A DNA stretch of 9,953 bases from Deltaproteobacteria bacterium. Its GTDB lineage: Bacteria > Desulfobacterota > Desulfobulbia > Desulfobulbales > Desulfocapsaceae. The stretch is taken from assembly GCA_021779275.1 (NCBI GenBank), contig JAJYAX010000028.1:1-9953 (forward strand). Direction: 5' to 3'. Each line of letters starts with the position of its first letter. Position 1 is the first letter of the stretch. A program made the position numbers and the translations under genes. Of the stretch, positions 6,564-9,953 are shown one piece after another. A model generated the notes under the pieces. The model was not told the origin of the DNA, did not search any database, and was given only the letters and a program-made list of their open reading frames with translations.

Positions 6564-7883
6564 ATGTCAGAGAGCAGCATCAAAATCAAAGGGAAAAAGG
6601 AAAGCCTTTTCATCGACAAGGTAAAAGAGATTATCCCGGATGGTGGGAATCTGAATCTTTGTCTGACCTGCGGCGCCTGTGTTTCCGGTTGCCCGGCGAC
6701 CGGGCTGGAAGGGATGGACCCGCGGAAGTTTCTTCGGATGGCCTCGTTGGGTATGGACGAGGAGCTCACCACCACGCCGTGGGTCTGGATGTGTACCATG
6801 TGTCAGCGGTGCAGTTATGTCTGTCCGATGAAGATAGACATCCCGCAGCTGGTCTTCAATGCGCGGGCGGCCTGGCCCCGGGATCAACGTCCCAAGGGAA
6901 TTCGCGCCTCCTGCGATATGGCCATGCGAAATGACTCCAATTCCGCCATGGGGACGGCGCCGGATGATTTTGTCTTCGTGGTTGAGGATGTGCTGGCCGA
7001 GTATCAGGCGTCGCAGCCTGAATTCGCCGATATGAAGGCGCCCATTGACAAGGTCGACAGCCACTTCTTTTTAAATCAGAATTCACGGGAACCGGTAACC
7101 GAGCCCGATGAACTCGTCCCGCTGTGGAAGATCCTGCATCTGGCCGGCGTTGACTGGACCTACGGCAGCAAAGGCTGGGCCGCCGAAAACTACTGTCTGT
7201 TTCTGGCCGACAACGACTGCTGGGAGCATGTTACCCGCGTTTCGGCAAAACAGGCCGATGAACTCGGGTGCAAGGTCTTTCTCAATACGGAGTGAGGACA
7301 CATTACATTCTCAGTCCGGGCCGGACTGAAAAAATTCAATATCGATCATAAGTTTGAAGTAGCGTCAATTTATCAATATTATGCAAAGTGGATTCGGGAA
7401 GGACGCCTGAAAGTGAGTTCCGACTGGAATAAAGACCGCAAGATCAAATTCACCGTGCAGGATCCCTGCCAGATCGTCCGCAAGAGTTTTGGCGACGAGG
7501 TGGCCGATGATCTGCGCTTTGTCGTCAGATCCGTGGTCGGAGAAGAAAATCTCATCGAGATGACCCCGAATAAATCCAATAATTATTGTTGCGGCGGCGG
7601 CGGCGGTTTCCTGCAGTCCGGATACACCGATGCCCGCCGGGCCTATGGCAAGATCAAGTATGATCAGATCATATCAACCGGTGCGGACTACTGCATTACC
7701 GCCTGCCATAACTGCCATGCCCAGGTTCATGATCTGGCGCATCATTTCGGCGGAACGTTTCAAACTGTCCATCTCTGGACGTTAATCTGTCTTTCTCTAG
7801 GAGTGCTCGGACCCAATGAACGAACCTATCTTGGGGACGATTTGAAAGAGGTCGACGTTTTTCACCCCGAAACTGCCCTGTAA
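6564..7883 (+). CDS. HdrC-HdrB (DsrK-like) iron-sulfur fusion protein, probable selenoprotein with in-frame UGA
   Basis: Electron-transfer subunit of heterodisulfide-reductase type, 439 residues when the TGA at 7293-7295 (residue 244) is read as selenocysteine. The N-terminal HdrC-like part has two complete [4Fe-4S] motifs: C33-x2-C36-x2-C39-x3-C43-P and C77-x2-C80-x2-C83-x3-C87-P. The HdrB-like C-terminal part has a CCG motif, C302, C342-C343-G-G-G-G-G, C381-x2-C384, which in HdrB binds a noncubane [4Fe-4S] cluster. The UGA lies in L-N-T-E-[UGA]-G-H, where DsrK/HdrD relatives have E-C-G-H, so it replaces a cysteine. The frame stays open and protein-like before and after it. A SECIS-like hairpin follows. 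The start at 6564 is chosen for AAGGAAAG (6551-6558); an in-frame ATG at 6474 lies within the intergenic hairpin region. A gene caller would split this into 6564-7295 and 7413-7883 (GTG start). Likely partners are MetF and HdrA downstream. Confidence 0.85.
7311..7329 (+). promoter_or_regulatory. SECIS-like hairpin for UGA recoding
   Basis: TCAGTCC (7311-7317) pairs perfectly with GGACTGA (7323-7329) around GGGCC, or 8 bp with a GGC loop if the outer G-C closes. Outside the core, one mismatch and two further pairs extend the stem. The first loop G is 22 nt past the UGA (7293-7295). Bacterial SECIS elements are such in-frame hairpins with a G-rich small loop at roughly this distance, bound by SelB. 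The motif is short, so the call rests on its position and the adjoining Cys-replacing UGA. Confidence 0.7.
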
Positions 7884-7950
7884 CGAATTGCAGACGTCTC
7901 CAGGGAGAACACTAATCTGAAAAGCTGGTATTTGGAGGGAAAACAAGCGT

Positions 7951-8823
7951 ATGAGTTTTCAAAAACGATTACAAGCAAATGAATTTGTCGTACTGGCGGA
8001 GATGCACACGCCCAAGGGCGTCAATATAGCACGGCTCATCACCGATTCCCGTCGCATGAAGGGAAGGGTGGACGCCATTGTCGTTCCCGATATGGATAAC
8101 GGCATCATGCGCATGAGCGCACTGGCCGGAGGCGTCCTGATGCAGCAACAGGGCATTGAGGCCATCATCCATGTGTATTGCCGGGATCGCAACAGGATGG
8201 CCCTGCAGGGCGATATTCTGGCGGCCCATGTCCTGGGCATTCAAAATCTTATTGTCGTGCATAGCGGCGATATGAGCCAGAGTGACCATATCGAGGCCAA
8301 ACCGGTTTACGATCTGACCGAAGTCGGGTTGGTGGAGGCGATTCAGTCGCTCAATAAAGGGGTGGATATGGGTGGATTTGACCTTGACGGCGCACCGAGT
8401 CTGACCGCCGGCTGCACCATCGCTCCCTATGCGGATGACCGCGCCCTGGATGCCGAACTTGATGAGGCGAGCAAGAAGATTGCCGCCGGCTGCAGTTTCG
8501 TGATCACCCCTCCGGTCTTTGATGTCGCGCTGTTTACGACCTTTATGGAGAAGGCCAAGGGGCTTGGCGTTCCGGTCATTCCCACGGTATTCTTGATAAA
8601 ATCTCTGGCCATCGCCCAGTATATCGCCAACAGCGAACCGGGCGCCCATATCTCTGATGACCTTATCAGAAGGATCCGGAAGTCGCCGAATCGTGAGACC
8701 GAAGGGATCAAGATTGCCGGCGAGACCATCGCTGCTGTTAAGAATATCGCCCAGGGTGTAATGATCCAGACCCTCGGATGGGAGCATAGACTTCCGTCGA
8801 TTCTGGATGTGGCAGGCCTGTAG
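7951..8823 (+). CDS. metF: Methylenetetrahydrofolate reductase family protein (MetF-like)
   Basis: A 290-residue FAD-dependent TIM-barrel protein of the MetF family, the normal length for the bacterial enzyme. It interconverts 5,10-methylene- and 5-methyl-tetrahydrofolate. Visible landmarks are the first strand with the catalytic glutamate (V-L-A-E17-M-H-T-P-K-G), the C-R-D-R-N-R segment (78-83) and the H-S-G-D turn (104-107) that corresponds to the T-G-D of the flavin site, followed by the substrate loop region. A conserved P-P-V-F-D and a late P-V-I-P strand complete the barrel. GGAGGG (7934-7939) precedes the ATG by 11 nt. It lies 67 bp after hdrCB and 71 bp before hdrA, an arrangement like acetogen clusters in which MetF works with HdrABC rather than with NADH alone. 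No zinc-finger partner MetV is in the window. The gene ends with TAG, showing that UAG also serves as an ordinary stop here. Confidence 0.88.
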   Translation: MSFQKRLQANEFVVLAEMHTPKGVNIARLITDSRRMKGRVDAIVVPDMDNGIMRMSALAGGVLMQQQGIEAIIHVYCRDRNRMALQGDILAAHVLGIQNLIVVHSGDMSQSDHIEAKPVYDLTEVGLVEAIQSLNKGVDMGGFDLDGAPSLTAGCTIAPYADDRALDAELDEASKKIAAGCSFVITPPVFDVALFTTFMEKAKGLGVPVIPTVFLIKSLAIAQYIANSEPGAHISDDLIRRIRKSPNRETEGIKIAGETIAAVKNIAQGVMIQTLGWEHRLPSILDVAGL

Positions 8824-8894
8824 GCGGTGCGATTTACGACAATAAAAGGATTAACCGAGTAATCGTTTGACCCTGTGAAATCGGTGAAAAGAAA

Positions 8895-9953
8895 ATGGTT
8901 GAAATGCAAAATATGAACAAAAATCAAAGCTATAACAAGGTGCTTGTTATAGGCGGCGGTCTCGGTGGAATTCGGACGGCTCTGGATCTGGCGGAGGCGG
9001 AAAAGGATGTCATCCTCGTTGATAAAGCCTATGCCATCGGCGGGCTGATGACCCAGCTGGACAGGACCTTCCCGACCAATAACTGCGATTTGTGTACGCT
9101 CTCTCCAAATTTATCGGAGAGCGGCCGGAAACAGCATATCGAATTGCTGACAATGACCACAGTCAAAGGTGTTCAAGGGGGGAAGGGGAATTTCACCGTC
9201 TCTCTGGAGACGGCCCCTCGCTATATCAATCTGGATAAATGCACGGCCTGCGGTGAGTGTTATAAACAGTTTCCGGAGTGTGTCCGCTTCACCCCGGGCC
9301 TGGATCATCGGGCGCCGACCTGCATGCGGTATCCGCAGGCGACTCCCCAGGCGTTTTCGGTGGATTTAAAGAAATGTGTCGATATTAACGCATTGATCAA
9401 AGTCTGTCCGGCCGGCGCCATCAGCCCGGATGATATAGGCAGAAAACAGGAGGTGAAATGCGGCTCCATCGTTCTTTCTTCGGGCGCCGCCATCTTTGAT
9501 CCCAGTGGCCTGGATTATCTGGGCTACGCGAAGCAGCCGGATGTGGTGACCAATCTGGAGTATGAGCGGATCCTGTCCGCCTCCGGACCGACCATGGGGC
9601 AGCTTGTGCGTCCGTCAAACGGCAAACAGCCGAAAAAGATTGCCTGGATCCAGTGTGTCGGTTCCCGGGGCCTGCAGAAAGGTGCGGCAAGTTATTGTTC
9701 CAGCGCCTGTTGTATGATTGCGCTGAAAGAGGCCATCGTTACCAAGGAACGCTTCCAGGATGATATTGAGACGACGATCTTTTATATGGATATGCGGACC
9801 TTCGGAAAAGACTACGAACTCTATCTTGACCGGGCGAAAAATAAACACGGAGTGCGCCTGATCCGCTGCCGGCCCCACAGCGTTCTCAGGCCGGAAGGCG
9901 CCGAAGGGCTCAGCCTGATGTATACAACGGATGAGGAAAACGCCCTGCAGAAA
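8895..9953 (+). CDS. HdrA-like FAD/iron-sulfur subunit (3' end beyond window)
   Basis: A frame open from ATG 8895 to the window edge gives 353 visible residues; HdrA proteins are usually longer, so the C-terminal part is missing. An N-terminal dinucleotide fold binds FAD (V-I-G-G-G-L-G-G, residues 18-25). Then come N-N-C64-D-L-C67, a ferredoxin-like motif C116-x2-C119-x2-C122, the P-Q-A-T-P-Q-A-F linker, K-C161...V-C171-P-A-G-A-I, and the hallmark I-Q-C254-V-G-S-R...Y-C268-S-S-A-C272-C273-M. HdrA is the flavin subunit that accepts electrons and, in HdrABC complexes, splits them between HdrB and ferredoxin. Some expected cluster ligands are replaced (Phe126, Ile164, Leu167). The start has only a weak Shine-Dalgarno (GGTGA, 8883-8887); ATGs at 8904 and 8913 are alternatives. 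Partners are the HdrCB fusion and MetF just upstream. Confidence 0.9.
   Translation, partial: MVEMQNMNKNQSYNKVLVIGGGLGGIRTALDLAEAEKDVILVDKAYAIGGLMTQLDRTFPTNNCDLCTLSPNLSESGRKQHIELLTMTTVKGVQGGKGNFTVSLETAPRYINLDKCTACGECYKQFPECVRFTPGLDHRAPTCMRYPQATPQAFSVDLKKCVDINALIKVCPAGAISPDDIGRKQEVKCGSIVLSSGAAIFDPSGLDYLGYAKQPDVVTNLEYERILSASGPTMGQLVRPSNGKQPKKIAWIQCVGSRGLQKGAASYCSSACCMIALKEAIVTKERFQDDIETTIFYMDMRTFGKDYELYLDRAKNKHGVRLIRCRPHSVLRPEGAEGLSLMYTTDEENALQK

Noticed and set aside
7587..7607. GGC trinucleotide run as a repeat element
   Set aside because: It encodes the glycines of the CCG motif in HdrCB and is explained by the protein.
7413..7883. Separate HdrB-like gene starting at GTG 7413
   Set aside because: The same frame continues upstream without a break through conserved residues to the UGA, and the SECIS-like hairpin and the E-[U]-G-H match favour one recoded gene. 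It remains the fallback if no selenocysteine machinery exists.
7969..8787. 272-codon open frame on the minus strand
   Set aside because: It is the mirror of the MetF-like gene and shows no domain pattern; GC-rich codons keep the opposite frame open by chance.
1..9953. CRISPR arrays, tRNA or rRNA genes, insertion sequences
   Set aside because: No regularly spaced repeats, no cloverleaf-like or rRNA-like stretches and no transposase or terminal inverted repeats were seen on either strand.

Overview
The window looks like chromosomal DNA of moderate GC content from an anaerobic member of the Desulfobacterota (former Deltaproteobacteria). The reasons are the heterodisulfide-reductase-like (Hdr) genes beside a methylenetetrahydrofolate reductase, a sigma-54 activator with a PAS sensor, a bacteriohemerythrin, a large Cache-domain chemoreceptor, and a hybrid histidine kinase. 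Two coding regions appear to use recoded stop codons: an in-frame UGA in an Hdr-type gene and an in-frame UAG in the regulator. Some Desulfobacterota are known to decode both selenocysteine and pyrrolysine, which would fit.

The left part (1-4553, + strand) holds sensory genes. A PAS-histidine kinase-receiver protein is cut by the left window edge and ends in a strong hairpin terminator. Next is a gene-poor stretch with a short minus-strand coding-like remnant and a Crp/Fnr-type operator. A 135-residue bacteriohemerythrin follows, then a 682-residue methyl-accepting chemotaxis protein.

The middle (4600-6220) holds a minus-strand PAS/AAA+/Fis-type sigma-54 activator. Its reading frame from the best ribosome-binding site is interrupted by one UAG in the PAS domain. 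The divergent intergenic region contains short direct and inverted repeats and, on the + strand, a well-spaced -24/-12 promoter (TGGC-N7-TTGC).

The right part (6221 to the end, + strand) is a probable operon driven by that promoter. It has a TusA-like protein with no cysteine, an HdrC/HdrB (DsrK-like) fusion whose C-terminal half is reached only through an in-frame UGA, a MetF-like reductase, and an HdrA-like flavoprotein that runs off the right edge. The UGA replaces the cysteine of an E-C-G-H motif and is followed 22 nt later by the loop of a SECIS-like hairpin. HdrCB, MetF and HdrA together suggest a one-carbon (methyl-tetrahydrofolate/Wood-Ljungdahl) reductase complex with Hdr-type electron transfer, controlled by the adjacent activator. 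A conventional gene caller would split the HdrCB gene, truncate the regulator and possibly miss the cut-off HdrA gene.
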